64,000 nt of DNA from NCBI RefSeq assembly GCF_002210295.1, contig NZ_MWQH01000002.1:248001-312000 (forward strand). The letters are read 5' to 3'. The notes under the pieces were generated by a model. The model was not told the DNA's origin and did not search any database. It was given only the letters and a program-made list of their open reading frames with translations. A program made the translations under genes and the position numbers. This document shows positions 1 to 9,015 of this stretch, one piece after another. The stretch's first letter is position 1; the number at the start of each line of letters is the position of its first letter. The stretch is from Fibrobacter sp. UWB5. Its GTDB lineage: Bacteria; Fibrobacterota; Fibrobacteria; Fibrobacterales; Fibrobacteraceae.

Positions 1-579
1 GACAAAGACGAGGCCAAGAAGGCGGCTCTCCTCGAAATGCAGAGGATTGCGTTGGAGCACAAGGTGCGCGTGGTCGATGGCGATGCTTTCCAGTATTATG
101 AGTCCTGGAAGTATCCGGTTTTAAGGGAACTGATTCCGATGATGCCGGGGGCGACTCCCCGCGACATAGCCGATGCGTGCAAAGAACATGTGTCTGCCGA
201 AGAAGTGCGCGATGTACTGAATTTCTTGGTGAAGGCCGGGTTCCTGAAAAAGGACGGTGAAAAGGTTTATTCGCAGACGGAACAGACTGTAATCGGTTCG
301 CAAGAGGCTTTGCCTATCGCCATTCGGGCCATGCACAAAGAGATGGCGAATATGGCCGCCCGCGCCGTGGATTGCTATGCGCCGAACGAACGTTATTTTA
401 CGGGCGTCACGCTCAGCGTGAATCAAGAGGCTAGAGAAAGAATTGCAAAAGAACTTGATGCCTGCTGCAGAAAGGTGCTTTCGATTGCGAACGAATACAA
501 CGACCAAGATCAGGTCTGCCGAATCAACTTTCAGTTTTTCCCGGTAACGGACAATATTAAAGAGGTGCGCCATGCTTAA
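1..579 (+). CDS. TIGR02147/DUF4423-type protein, 5' end outside the window
   Basis: The frame is open to base 1 without a stop, so the gene starts upstream; the internal Met at 37 is not a convincing start. The visible 192 residues have a winged-helix-like stretch (about residues 40-80) and a carboxy half with 'RYFTGVTLSV...A...I..EL..C..KVLSIAN', typical as I remember it of TIGR02147, a family first described as many Fibrobacter succinogenes paralogues. The function is unproven; a regulatory role is often assumed because of the helix-turn-helix-like middle. The stop overlaps the start of the next lipoprotein gene by 8 bp, so the two are probably translated together. Confidence 0.75.
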   Translation, partial: DKDEAKKAALLEMQRIALEHKVRVVDGDAFQYYESWKYPVLRELIPMMPGATPRDIADACKEHVSAEEVRDVLNFLVKAGFLKKDGEKVYSQTEQTVIGSQEALPIAIRAMHKEMANMAARAVDCYAPNERYFTGVTLSVNQEARERIAKELDACCRKVLSIANEYNDQDQVCRINFQFFPVTDNIKEVRHA

Positions 580-1363
580 GAAGTTTGCACTTGCAGTCAG
601 TTCCATATCCTCCATTTTCATGGTGGCCTGCTCCAGCGATAACGTGGCCGGCGGGACGATTGACCCCAATTCCATTGCCGAGGTTAGCAGCTCTTCCGAA
701 AGCGTTCCGGATGTGAATCCAATCGTAACAAGTTCGTCCGCAGGTGAAAAGAATGTGGGCGGGTCCAGTTCGTCCGAAGCCATTGAGGATTCCGTTGCCA
801 AATCCAGTTCGTCTCAAAAATCTGTCTTGTCAAGTTCTAGTTCCTCACAGGTGGGGCCGAAGAACATGAGCAGCAGTTCGATTGAAGATAAAGACCTTGT
901 GCCGGATCCGATACCTGTGTCTTCTTCGTCGGAAGAAGTTGATGGCCGTAGCTCTTCGTCGGAATACCATAATCTTCGTGTCCATACAGAGGATTTCAGT
1001 TTGCAGTGCAAGGATTATTCACTCTATAATAAAAACGATATTCCCGTTGTCGACCCCGAAATCGAACCTCCTTCGGCTCGCTTCTACATGGATGGAAATT
1101 CAGAAGTGATTCAGTTTGAAAATGTCCAATTCGATGTTCCTTGCGACGAAGAACAACGGACATCATTCTTGAATGATGTCAACGAATCTGGCGCAATAGT
1201 AGGTCTTGATGGGAGTACGCTGTATGCAGCCTTTAGTCGGAGCAAGGGCTTGGATTATGGCTGTTTCTGCGTGGCAGATGCCGGATTCAAAATGGACCAG
1301 TTCTACCCTGGCATAGATTCTGCAGTCTTCGATAATCAAAGGGCGATTCCGTTAGGAAATTAA
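572..1363 (+). CDS. Ser-rich lipoprotein, function unknown
   Basis: 263 residues. A positively charged start (MLKK), a hydrophobic stretch and the lipobox 'MVAC' with Cys at about residue 20 indicate export and lipidation. Residues 35-130 are a linker of Ser runs broken by acidic residues, typical of Fibrobacter envelope proteins. The last 120 residues form a globular part with 'NVQFDVPC' and 'YGCFCVAD', a Cys pattern also seen twice in the next lipoprotein. The gene overlaps the preceding TIGR02147 gene by 8 bp and is followed by the second lipoprotein 15 bp later, so the three look like one operon. No enzyme motif is visible. Confidence 0.85.
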   Translation: MLKKFALAVSSISSIFMVACSSDNVAGGTIDPNSIAEVSSSSESVPDVNPIVTSSSAGEKNVGGSSSSEAIEDSVAKSSSSQKSVLSSSSSSQVGPKNMSSSSIEDKDLVPDPIPVSSSSEEVDGRSSSSEYHNLRVHTEDFSLQCKDYSLYNKNDIPVVDPEIEPPSARFYMDGNSEVIQFENVQFDVPCDEEQRTSFLNDVNESGAIVGLDGSTLYAAFSRSKGLDYGCFCVADAGFKMDQFYPGIDSAVFDNQRAIPLGN

Positions 1364-1378
1364 TTAAAGGAGGAAATC

Positions 1379-2488
1379 ATGAAAAAGAATTCGATTTTTG
1401 CAACAGTCGTCTCTGTTGCTGCTGCGATGACACTTTCGTTTGGCTTACTTGCTTGCGGCGATGATTCGTCTTCGGGCACGGCGCCTGAAGCGCCCGTGAC
1501 AGGGAACAATAGTTCCGCGGTGGAGGAGTCTTCCTCTAGTGAACTTCCACCCGATACAACCTGTTGCAAGGTGACGAGTTCTTCTTCTAGCGAAGAACTG
1601 AGCTCGTCTTCGGTGTCGTCTTCTTCGCAAGAAGAAACCGTACAGCAGATTAACGATATCTTTGGAACGTGCCTCGATAAAAAGGTGGACCCTATGATGG
1701 ATGCGACCTTGCCTCCTGTAGCCTATTTGGGTTATGAAGACGGAGACGATTCGGCGACGGTCGTTGTCGAGAATGTTTCGATGAATTGTAGGTCTATCAG
1801 CGGAACGGTAAGTATCATTAGGCAACCGATTGTCGGAAATATTTACCTTTCGGCATCCGGTGATACCCTTTATATGCAACAAGTGGCGCTTGATACCGTC
1901 AATGCCGAACCGGATTGCATTTGTGATTCCCGACTGATTTTTAAGGTGAAGGCTGATCCTGCATTCATCAATGCCACGATATTAGTTGCTGTTAAAGGCG
2001 GTGATTATGGCTACAGAATGGAAATTGTTAAGGCGTTCCCGCCTGATGAACAGGAACCGCGGGATTCTATTCCTGTCGCGCAGGATAGCATTCCCGAATC
2101 GACCTCGACAGATTTGGAGTTGAATGGCTATGCACGCGGCAAGTGCATGAATAATGACCTTGCCGTGAAGCCTGTTACAAAAAGTGCAGCCTCTGAGCTC
2201 CCCGAAGCAAGGCAGATTACTTACATGAACGGCGAAACTGTCTTGACTTTGGAAAACGTGACGGACTATTGCGGAATTGACGCGAAGGTTTCTCAGAAGA
2301 TGGTCGGCGATACCTTGATGCTTGACTATTACGATGCAACCAGTGTAACCAAGTGCATTTGCAACTTTGATAAAATCGAATTCCTGATTGAACCGGAAAA
2401 TGCAACTGCCCGATACGTCAAGTTCAAGGATGTTCTGTACTGGGTCAATGTGATTATGTACGAAGTTGACCCTAATTGGAAAGGGTAA
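1379..2488 (+). CDS. Ser-rich lipoprotein with two Cys-containing repeats
   Basis: 369 residues. A strong Shine-Dalgarno site (AAGGAGG, 1367-1373) precedes the ATG. The signal peptide ends in the lipobox 'LLAC' (Cys about 26), followed by Ser/Glu-rich linkers. Two homologous units follow, roughly residues 95-210 and 255-360. Each has an early Cys (GTCLDKK / GKCMNND), a 'VxLxNV...C' segment (ENVSMNC / ENVTDYC), and a 'GDTLY/ML...CIC..xI.F.I' segment. The upstream lipoprotein carries one related unit, so this is likely a local paralogous domain. Four conserved Cys per unit suggest disulfides. Function is unknown; an envelope location is inferred from the lipobox. Confidence 0.85.
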   Translation: MKKNSIFATVVSVAAAMTLSFGLLACGDDSSSGTAPEAPVTGNNSSAVEESSSSELPPDTTCCKVTSSSSSEELSSSSVSSSSQEETVQQINDIFGTCLDKKVDPMMDATLPPVAYLGYEDGDDSATVVVENVSMNCRSISGTVSIIRQPIVGNIYLSASGDTLYMQQVALDTVNAEPDCICDSRLIFKVKADPAFINATILVAVKGGDYGYRMEIVKAFPPDEQEPRDSIPVAQDSIPESTSTDLELNGYARGKCMNNDLAVKPVTKSAASELPEARQITYMNGETVLTLENVTDYCGIDAKVSQKMVGDTLMLDYYDATSVTKCICNFDKIEFLIEPENATARYVKFKDVLYWVNVIMYEVDPNWKG

Positions 2489-2509
2489 TTACTCCTTGCT
2501 ACTCACGAA

Positions 2510-2545
2510 AAAACAGGTGCTCCCTTTGGAGCGCCTGTTTTACTT
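2510..2545 (+). terminator. hairpin terminator after the lipoprotein operon
   Basis: The arms AAACAGGTGCTCC and GGAGCGCCTGTTT pair over 13 bp with one G-U and a CTTT loop, and a short T-rich tail (TTTTACTTAT) follows. It lies 22 bp after the lipoprotein stop. Confidence 0.75.
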
Positions 2546-2572
2546 ATATCCGAAAAAACGGTTTGATCTTGT

Positions 2573-2667
2573 CCGTGAGTAACAAAGCCCTCGGGTGTTA
2601 ACCGAGGGCGGTTGCGAGAGCGAGGCAATATCACATTTTTAATCAGCGATAGAGCCGAGCGGTCTTA
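2573..2667. repeat. hairpin intergenic repeat, copy 1
   Basis: Starts CCGTGAGTAACAAA, has an 8-bp stem GCCCTCGG/CCGAGGGC (2587-2594 with 2602-2609) with TTAA in the loop, then GGTTGCGAGAGCGAGGC, and ends in GATAGAGCCGAGCGGTCTTA. Copy 2 at 5971-6064 has the same flanks but a different, still paired stem. The last three bases (TTA) are, on the minus strand, the stop codon of the GH116 gene. Confidence 0.85.
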
Positions 2668-5600
2668 TAGAAGTGCGAAGATCATACCCGGGCGGAAGTA
2701 CTTACCAGCGGTGTACTTGAGTGCCGTGCTGTGGAGCAGCATGAACAGTGCGCTTGCTTCAACCTTATTGGCCTTCGCGATGCTGCCGAATGCCTTGGTG
2801 AAGGCGGGCAAGTTGCGCGGGAGCTTCGGACTGATGCGGCTGTCGGCAAGGAGGGCGCCCTTCTTCAGGAGTTCCTTGTGCATCTTGTCGGCGGCGGTGG
2901 CGCTGAGGCCGAAGGCCTTCACAAGTGCTTCCGGGTGCAGGCGGCAGGAGCCGTTGAATCCTTCCGGTGCGGCGAACGGAATGCGGGCTTCTTCGTAGAG
3001 GTTGCGGATCATGGAATCGCCCATGTCGGCAGCCTGCTTCTCGAGGCCGTGGTGCATCATGGCGCACATGATGCTGTACTGAATACCAATCCACACGTCG
3101 TGAGCCTGGAAGTTGAATTCGTCGAGCGGAGAGCCGTCCTTACGAACAAGGTTTGCGGCACCGATGAGCGGGCTGTTTGCCTTGTAGTTCGTGTTGAAGA
3201 CACGGAGCAGGTTGGCCTTGGCCTTCTTCTCGTCGCTGATGGGCTTGAGACCCAGCAGGCGGAGGTACGTGTCGGCGAGCATCGTGTCGGCAAATACGTC
3301 GTCGCAGTCGTTGGCAATCTTTGCGTTCCAGCTGGCGGTAAAGGCGTCCTTGCACTGGGCGGTGAGCCATGCCTTCTTGAGGCCGCGGAGTTCGTTCTTG
3401 GAAAGTTCCACGTCGCTCGGGATAACGCCTGCGTTCAGCCATTCGTTGATGGTCTTGAGGGCGGCCTTCACGTTGTTGCCGTCGATGGCAAGCGTTTCCT
3501 TGATGGCGTCGGCGAGTTGCGGGAGCTTGTCTGCAACCACATCCTTCGCTTCCATCGGGGTCACGAAGAAGTGGTAGTAGCCTTCGGCTTCGTCCCACAG
3601 AGCTTCGTCGAATTCCTTGTTGGCGGCATCGGCCTTGGCGTTCCAGGTGTCGGCCTGTGCCTTATCTCCGAGGATTTCGGCAATCTTGGCGGCGGCGCGG
3701 AGGCCTGCAATCCAGAGGCTGCCGCAGTACACGGAAATGCCGTGGCTGGAGAGGTTGTCGAACGTGTCGTCGGTACCGTGGGTGAGCGGGAAGTTTTCGC
3801 CCTCGTTCACCATCTTTTCAAGGTACTGCATGGCGGCGTAGACGGCTTCCTTGCAATCCTGCAAGTTCTGCTTGTCTTGCGTCTTCACGTAGTGGCGCAG
3901 CACCATCAGCACGTACTTCGGAGCGAGATCCTTCCATTCCTTCACGTTGTGCCAGTCGTAGGCATCGGGTTCGGCGTCGAAGGGGCTTCCGAGGTCGTGA
4001 ATCACGGCGCCGCGAACAGCGCGCGGGCCTTCTAGTTTCGGGTCCGGGAGGTCAGCGAACGGGTGGTTCACGTATTCGTGGTGACGGCGACGGTTGTCGT
4101 TCACGGCGAGAATAGCATCACCGAAGCGCTTCATCACCACGCCGTCGAGGCGCGGCATCAAAGCCATCAGGCTGAAGCTGCCGTAGAAGTAAACGTCGAG
4201 GGAGTTGAAGAACGGATAGTCGGCGCATTCACGGACGAGGAAGCGGTCGTCCTTGTCCCACACGGTGGCTTCGGCGAGGAAGCTGAGCGTGTTGATGGCG
4301 AGGCTCTTGAATTCGTCCTGCTTGGCGGCCGTCTTGTAGAGTTTGGCCACGGCCTTCTTCGGCACGAGAGCTTCGAATGCCTTGAGGCGTGCGTCCATGT
4401 TCTTGTCGGCGGCGAGGGCTTCGACCAGGATGGCGCCCACGCGGCCATAGGCTTCGGGGAAGAACGTGGTGTACTTCTTGGCGGAAGTAAGCTTGTTCAG
4501 CTTGATTTCGGGGAAGTCGAGCACCAGGTTGAACTGGAAGCTGACTTTCTGCTTCGGCTTCAAGACGGCGGTAACGGCGACAGCACCGGCCATCGTTTCG
4601 CGGCCGCTGTAAACGTTCTTGACCCAGGCTTCGCAAACGCGACCGCTACGGAGAGCGCCCTTCAGCACGCTGGCAGCGTCATCCTGGTAGAACATCGGCT
4701 TCACGGAAACGTTCAGGTTATCCTTCTTGTTCCAAGCGACAGACACGCCCATGCAACCGTTGAAATCGCTTTCGGCGAGCGGCTTTTCGTTGTAGAATTC
4801 GAGACCGCGGACTTCGCGGCCGTCCTTGGCCTGCTTGCTGAACTTCACGCCCTTCGGGAAACGTGCAGACGGAACGAGCACAAAGCTAGAGTCCTGAACG
4901 CCCTGACGGTCCTTCTTGGCCATGTAACCGGCGATGCAGTCCTGCACCTGCACGATGGTGATTTCGCGGGTTTCCTTGGTGGTATTTTCGAGAGTGAACA
5001 CGGTTGCGTTCACCGGGAGGCTAGAAAGACGTTCGTCACCCGGAGTCACGTAGCTGGACTGGGTCTTGGTAATCTGCACGCCCTTGCCTTCGTACTTGGT
5101 TTCGCTCACCGGATAGAGGGCGGCGTACTGCATCTTGGCGGCATCGTAACCGGCCTGGCCCAAGAATTCGCTGTCGTTTGCCCAAGCGGCGGTGAGGGCA
5201 CCCTGACGCACAACCTTTTCGCCCACGACGCCGTTGAAGAAGTCAATGACGGCGCTGCGGTTGAGTTCGGCACCGGCCTTGTTCAAGAGAGCTGCGGTGC
5301 GGTCGCTCCATTCAATGTGCCAGCGTTCAAAGTCGGCAGAGTTGTTCTTGAAGAAATCCTTTTCGGCGATGGCCTTGTTGAGCTTGGCCTCGGCCTTCTT
5401 CTGGTTGGCGAGATCAGCGGCGCTGAAGAGTGCTTCGCCCTTGGCGTCCACCAGCGGGTACTTGGCGAGCATTTGCGTAAAGCCTGCGAAGTCGCCGATT
5501 TCGAGAGTGGCCTTTGCATCAACCACGGATTCGCGGAAGAAGAAGTTGTTGAAGCGGAGGTCAGAGGGCTTTTCGGTGCGAACCTGCACGCCCGGCATCA

Positions 5601-5811
5601 CGTTCATCACGGGAGTGGTGCCCGCAGGCGTTGCGGTGAATGTCGAGCCGATACCGCCGACAGCAATACCCGTGGTAGAAGGGGTCGTAGAAAGCGGGGT
5701 GTACCAGGGCTGGATAAATTCCACGGCGAGGCCCGGGGTCATCAGCTTCTGGACGGAACCGGCCTGTTTGGCGCCGGCGAGGTAATCTTTAATGCTCATA
5801 GTCAATTCCAT
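2665..5811 (-). CDS. GH116-family glycosidase (GBA2/DUF608 type)
   Basis: 1048 residues, no signal peptide, so probably cytoplasmic. The amino part has the GH116 motif 'GIAVGGIGS' near residue 50. The catalytic domain shows 'RECADYPFFNSLDVYFYGSF', matching the family's nucleophile region 'ECYDYP...LDV.FY.SF' with Glu at about 528. 'DVFADTMLADTYLRLLGL' matches the acid/base region 'MADQ...' with Asp at about 847. 'HGTDDTFDNLSSHG...YCGSLW' also fits. Known GH116 enzymes cleave beta-glucosides, beta-xylosides or GlcNAc-sides, so a role in processing imported plant oligosaccharides is an inference. Met5 (start at 5799) is an equally possible start. The stop codon lies in repeat copy 1. The protein is somewhat longer than the usual 800-950 residues. 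Confidence 0.85.
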   Translation of the reverse strand: MELTMSIKDYLAGAKQAGSVQKLMTPGLAVEFIQPWYTPLSTTPSTTGIAVGGIGSTFTATPAGTTPVMNVMPGVQVRTEKPSDLRFNNFFFRESVVDAKATLEIGDFAGFTQMLAKYPLVDAKGEALFSAADLANQKKAEAKLNKAIAEKDFFKNNSADFERWHIEWSDRTAALLNKAGAELNRSAVIDFFNGVVGEKVVRQGALTAAWANDSEFLGQAGYDAAKMQYAALYPVSETKYEGKGVQITKTQSSYVTPGDERLSSLPVNATVFTLENTTKETREITIVQVQDCIAGYMAKKDRQGVQDSSFVLVPSARFPKGVKFSKQAKDGREVRGLEFYNEKPLAESDFNGCMGVSVAWNKKDNLNVSVKPMFYQDDAASVLKGALRSGRVCEAWVKNVYSGRETMAGAVAVTAVLKPKQKVSFQFNLVLDFPEIKLNKLTSAKKYTTFFPEAYGRVGAILVEALAADKNMDARLKAFEALVPKKAVAKLYKTAAKQDEFKSLAINTLSFLAEATVWDKDDRFLVRECADYPFFNSLDVYFYGSFSLMALMPRLDGVVMKRFGDAILAVNDNRRRHHEYVNHPFADLPDPKLEGPRAVRGAVIHDLGSPFDAEPDAYDWHNVKEWKDLAPKYVLMVLRHYVKTQDKQNLQDCKEAVYAAMQYLEKMVNEGENFPLTHGTDDTFDNLSSHGISVYCGSLWIAGLRAAAKIAEILGDKAQADTWNAKADAANKEFDEALWDEAEGYYHFFVTPMEAKDVVADKLPQLADAIKETLAIDGNNVKAALKTINEWLNAGVIPSDVELSKNELRGLKKAWLTAQCKDAFTASWNAKIANDCDDVFADTMLADTYLRLLGLKPISDEKKAKANLLRVFNTNYKANSPLIGAANLVRKDGSPLDEFNFQAHDVWIGIQYSIMCAMMHHGLEKQAADMGDSMIRNLYEEARIPFAAPEGFNGSCRLHPEALVKAFGLSATAADKMHKELLKKGALLADSRISPKLPRNLPAFTKAFGSIAKANKVEASALFMLLHSTALKYTAGKYFRPGMIFALL

Positions 5812-5938
5812 GAATTGGGGTTAAATTTTTACGAGTATAAAATTAAAAATTCTAGAGGCTAGCGAATAGCGCAAACCCACAAAAAGTGTTTACAAAATGG
5901 AGCCTCGCAAAAAAGCCCCTGGCGGTTAAGCCTTGGGC

Positions 5939-6064
5939 GGTAATGAACGTGATAGAGCCGAGCGGTCTTACCGTGAGCAACAAACGCCTCGTATTAACGA
6001 GGCGTGGTTGCGAGAGCGAGGCGAAGTCACATTTTAATGAACGTGATAGAGCCGAGCGGTCTTA
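5939..6064. repeat. hairpin intergenic repeat, copy 2 with a partial third copy
   Basis: Copy 2 spans 5971-6064 with the stem ACGCCTCG/CGAGGCGT (5984-5991 with 5998-6005). Directly before it, 5941-5970 is identical over 30 bp to the copy's own tail (6035-6064), giving a 94-bp tandem period. In front of that partial copy, 5917-5940 is a weaker GC-rich hairpin, again with TTAA in its loop, perhaps a decayed stem. The final TTA (6062-6064) is the nuoN stop codon on the minus strand. Confidence 0.85.
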
Positions 6065-7498
6065 AAAAGTAAAGCCTGCAAAAATATTATCACTTAAGAA
6101 TGGTAACGCACCCAACACAATCACGGCAACCGTCAAGAGCCCAATCACACCGCGCTGGCGCTTGGTCATGCGGAGCGGATTCAGGTGTTCGTCGGTCTCG
6201 TCAATCCAGGCGCTCTTGATCAGCTGCAAGTAATAATACAGCGCGAGCACGTTGTTGAGGACTGCGAATGCCACGATGCCGTAATGTCCGGTAGATGCCC
6301 CGCTGAAGAACAGGTGGAACTTACCGAAGAAACCTGCAAGCGGCGGAATGCCAGCCAAGCTGAACATGGCAACGGCCAGTGCGATTGCAAGCATCGGCTT
6401 CTGCTTGGAAAGCCCGCGCAGAGAATTGAACGTTTCTTCGCGGTGGTGCCCGATGATGCCGAAGATAAAGAAGGCGAGGTAGTTCGAAACCGCATACACG
6501 AACAGGTAGTAAATGATAGCGGTCTTTGCGGTGGCTGCCGGACCGAGCAGGGCGACCATGATGTAGCCGGCCTGGGCAATCGAGCTGTAAGCCATGAAGC
6601 GACGAAGCCTGCTCTGCTTGAGGGCGCCGAGGTTACCGACAAAGAGCGTTGTTCCGGCAAGCAATGCGATGAACGGGGCAATCTGTTCCTGAATCGGAGC
6701 GAGCGGGCCGTAAACGAGCATCACGAGGAACGCAATCGCGGTTGCCTTCGAGGTCACCGAGAGAATGGCGGTTACCGGAGTCGGGGCGCCTTCGTAGACA
6801 TCGGGTGCCCAAGTGTAGAACGGGAACAAAGTCAGCTTGAAGCCGATGCCTGCGAACAGGAACAGCACCGCAATCCACAGCAGGGGAGAGGTGCCTGCGG
6901 CGATGGCTTGCTGGATCGCTTCGAAATGGATGGAACCGGCAAAGCCGTAAAGGTAGCTGAACCCGAACAGTTCGAAGGCGGTCGCGACAGAGCCCATCAA
7001 AATGTACTTGGTCGCGGCTTCGGAGCCGTATTGGTCGCGCTTGTTCCAGGCAGCAAGAGCGTACATCGGGATGGTTGCGATTTCGAGGCCCAAGAAGAAC
7101 GTGAGCATATCGCAGGCCGAAACCACCGTAAATCCGCCGAAGGTGGCGAATGCGACTGTACCGATGAATTCTGCAATCTGGTGCATGGCGGGCTTACCGT
7201 CGCCACTGTGGTCAAAGTAGTCTTTAGCAAGCCAAATGCCGAGAATGGCAGACACCATCAAGACTTCGCGCATTAAAACGCCAAAGGTATCGATGTGCCA
7301 GTTGGTGATGAAGAATCTGCCGGCTCCGCCTGTAAGCGGAATCAGGTTCAGCAGGATGAAAATCAGAATGAATCCGATGTTTCCGATTCTCCAAGGAACC
7401 TTGGAACGGTCAGAACAGAACAGCCTGCTTCCGATCACGATAAACGGGAAGAGCAGAAGCAGCAAATCGGGAATGACAAAATTGGGAATGCTGAACAT
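6062..7498 (-). CDS. nuoN: NADH-quinone oxidoreductase subunit N
   Basis: 478 residues and about 14 hydrophobic segments; an antiporter-like proton-pumping subunit of complex I in the inner membrane. The middle holds the Mrp/NuoLMN signature (about residues 130-330, 'FFLGLEIATIPMYAL', 'LFLFAGIGFKLTLFPFYTWAPDVYEG') with the conserved Lys and the TM5-type Glu. It is the last gene of the nuo operon; its ATG overlaps the nuoM stop by one base (TAATG). Its stop codon is formed by the end of an intergenic repeat. Confidence 0.97.
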   Translation of the reverse strand: MFSIPNFVIPDLLLLLFPFIVIGSRLFCSDRSKVPWRIGNIGFILIFILLNLIPLTGGAGRFFITNWHIDTFGVLMREVLMVSAILGIWLAKDYFDHSGDGKPAMHQIAEFIGTVAFATFGGFTVVSACDMLTFFLGLEIATIPMYALAAWNKRDQYGSEAATKYILMGSVATAFELFGFSYLYGFAGSIHFEAIQQAIAAGTSPLLWIAVLFLFAGIGFKLTLFPFYTWAPDVYEGAPTPVTAILSVTSKATAIAFLVMLVYGPLAPIQEQIAPFIALLAGTTLFVGNLGALKQSRLRRFMAYSSIAQAGYIMVALLGPAATAKTAIIYYLFVYAVSNYLAFFIFGIIGHHREETFNSLRGLSKQKPMLAIALAVAMFSLAGIPPLAGFFGKFHLFFSGASTGHYGIVAFAVLNNVLALYYYLQLIKSAWIDETDEHLNPLRMTKRQRGVIGLLTVAVIVLGALPFLSDNIFAGFTF

Positions 7499-9003
7499 TA
7501 TAAACCTATCTTGGTAAAGATGGGGGCGATGCTTTGGTCAAGCATGTCTGCAATCCATCCGGGGAAAACGCCAATCAAAAGTAAACATGCCACAAGAACA
7601 ACCACTACGAGTTTTTCGCGGAAACAAGCGTCGGTAAGCGTTTCGTACTTGGCGGGCATGTTGCCGTGCAACATGCGGTTTGCCGTCTGCAGGATGTAAA
7701 CGGCGGTCGTCGTAATTGAAAGGATTGCAAGCACGGTCACCACGCGCGTCAGCGTAGAGTCTTGCTGGAAGGCTCCGATAAAGATGTTGCTTTCGGCAAT
7801 GAATCCGCTGAAGCCCGGCAGGCCAAGGCCCGCAAAGCCAGCAATCACAAAGCCCACGCCGAGGAACGGGAGCTTGCGCATAATGCCGCCCATTTCGGTA
7901 ATGTCGCGGGTATGCGTGCGTTCGTAAATCATACCAATCGTTGCGAAGAAGAGTCCCGTCAAGAATCCGTGAGAAATCATCTGGAGAGATGCACCGCGAA
8001 GACCCACAGGAGTCATGGCAGCGAGACCCAAGAAGATGAGGCCCAAGTGGCTAATGGAACTGTAGGCCGTAATGTACTTGAGATCTTTGTGGCGGAGCGC
8101 AATGAAGGGGCCAAGTACCACGTTAAAGATTAAGAGTGCCACTACGTACGGGAGCCAAATCTTGGCGGCTTCCGGCATCAGGAACATGGCAACGCGCAAG
8201 CAGCCGTAGGCACCCATCTTCATCATCACGCCGGCGGCAAGCATCGAAACCGCAGTCGGTGCGGCCGAGTGACCGTCCGGGCTCCAGAAATGGAACGGGA
8301 ACAAGGAACTGGAAACTGCGAAACCCATGAACATGAGCGGGAAAGCCCACATCTGGTAATCCATCGGGAGCGTGACCTTGGAAAGTTCCACAAGGCTGAA
8401 GCTGTTGATTCCGCTTTCGAAATAAAGTCCGAACAGCGTTGCCAGAATCATGGAAGATCCGAAGGCAAGCGTCAACGTCAGTTTTTTACCGCCGTAGTCC
8501 TTGCGGCCGGAACCGTAGCCTGCAATCATCAGGTACATGCAGAGCGCTTCCATTTCGTAGAACACGAAGAACAGCACCAAGTCCATGCTCATGAACACGC
8601 CGTAGACGCTTGTAGCGAGCAGCTGGATGAGTGCGAAGAATACCTTTTGGTTGCCCTTGATATGCCAGCTCACCAGAATGCCTGCCCAGACAATGACAGC
8701 GGTGAGGAACAGCAAGAACATGTTCAGACCGTCGGCGCCGACGGCATAATGGGCGTTAAAGGCGTGCAACCACGGAATGTCCATGTAGTAATGGAGCAAA
8801 AGCGGCGCAGATTCCTTGGCGGCAGAGTCGATGCCAAGCGTGTAGAGCCTGTAGGTAAGGTAGCCGACAAGCAGCAACACGAAAGTTCCCGAGACGGCGT
8901 GAATCGTCTTGAGTAGGGATTCCTTTTGCGAAGAAATCGGTGCGCAGACTAAGACCGTGAAAAGCGGGATAATCCAGATGAGGTTAAAAAGCAAAGTATC
9001 CAT
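7498..9003 (-). CDS. nuoM: NADH-quinone oxidoreductase subunit M
   Basis: About 501 residues, polytopic. The motifs 'FFVFYEMEALCMYLMI' (TM5 Glu) and 'PFHFWSPDGHSAAPTAVSM' are characteristic of the NuoM proton channel. I chose the ATG at 9003, which has AGG about 9 nt upstream; an in-frame TTG two codons earlier would add two residues. It sits between nuoL (12 bp gap) and nuoN (1-bp overlap). It works with NuoL and NuoN to couple quinone reduction to proton export. Confidence 0.97.
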   Translation of the reverse strand: MDTLLFNLIWIIPLFTVLVCAPISSQKESLLKTIHAVSGTFVLLLVGYLTYRLYTLGIDSAAKESAPLLLHYYMDIPWLHAFNAHYAVGADGLNMFLLFLTAVIVWAGILVSWHIKGNQKVFFALIQLLATSVYGVFMSMDLVLFFVFYEMEALCMYLMIAGYGSGRKDYGGKKLTLTLAFGSSMILATLFGLYFESGINSFSLVELSKVTLPMDYQMWAFPLMFMGFAVSSSLFPFHFWSPDGHSAAPTAVSMLAAGVMMKMGAYGCLRVAMFLMPEAAKIWLPYVVALLIFNVVLGPFIALRHKDLKYITAYSSISHLGLIFLGLAAMTPVGLRGASLQMISHGFLTGLFFATIGMIYERTHTRDITEMGGIMRKLPFLGVGFVIAGFAGLGLPGFSGFIAESNIFIGAFQQDSTLTRVVTVLAILSITTTAVYILQTANRMLHGNMPAKYETLTDACFREKLVVVVLVACLLLIGVFPGWIADMLDQSIAPIFTKIGL

Positions 9004-9015
9004 AGTCAAACCTGC

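Noticed and set aside
4063-5862. Long plus-strand frame (599 codons) opposite the GH116 gene
   Set aside because: Its translation is His/Gly/Val/Glu rich with no domain, and it is a mirror of GC-rich codon use in the GH116 gene, which has clear family motifs.
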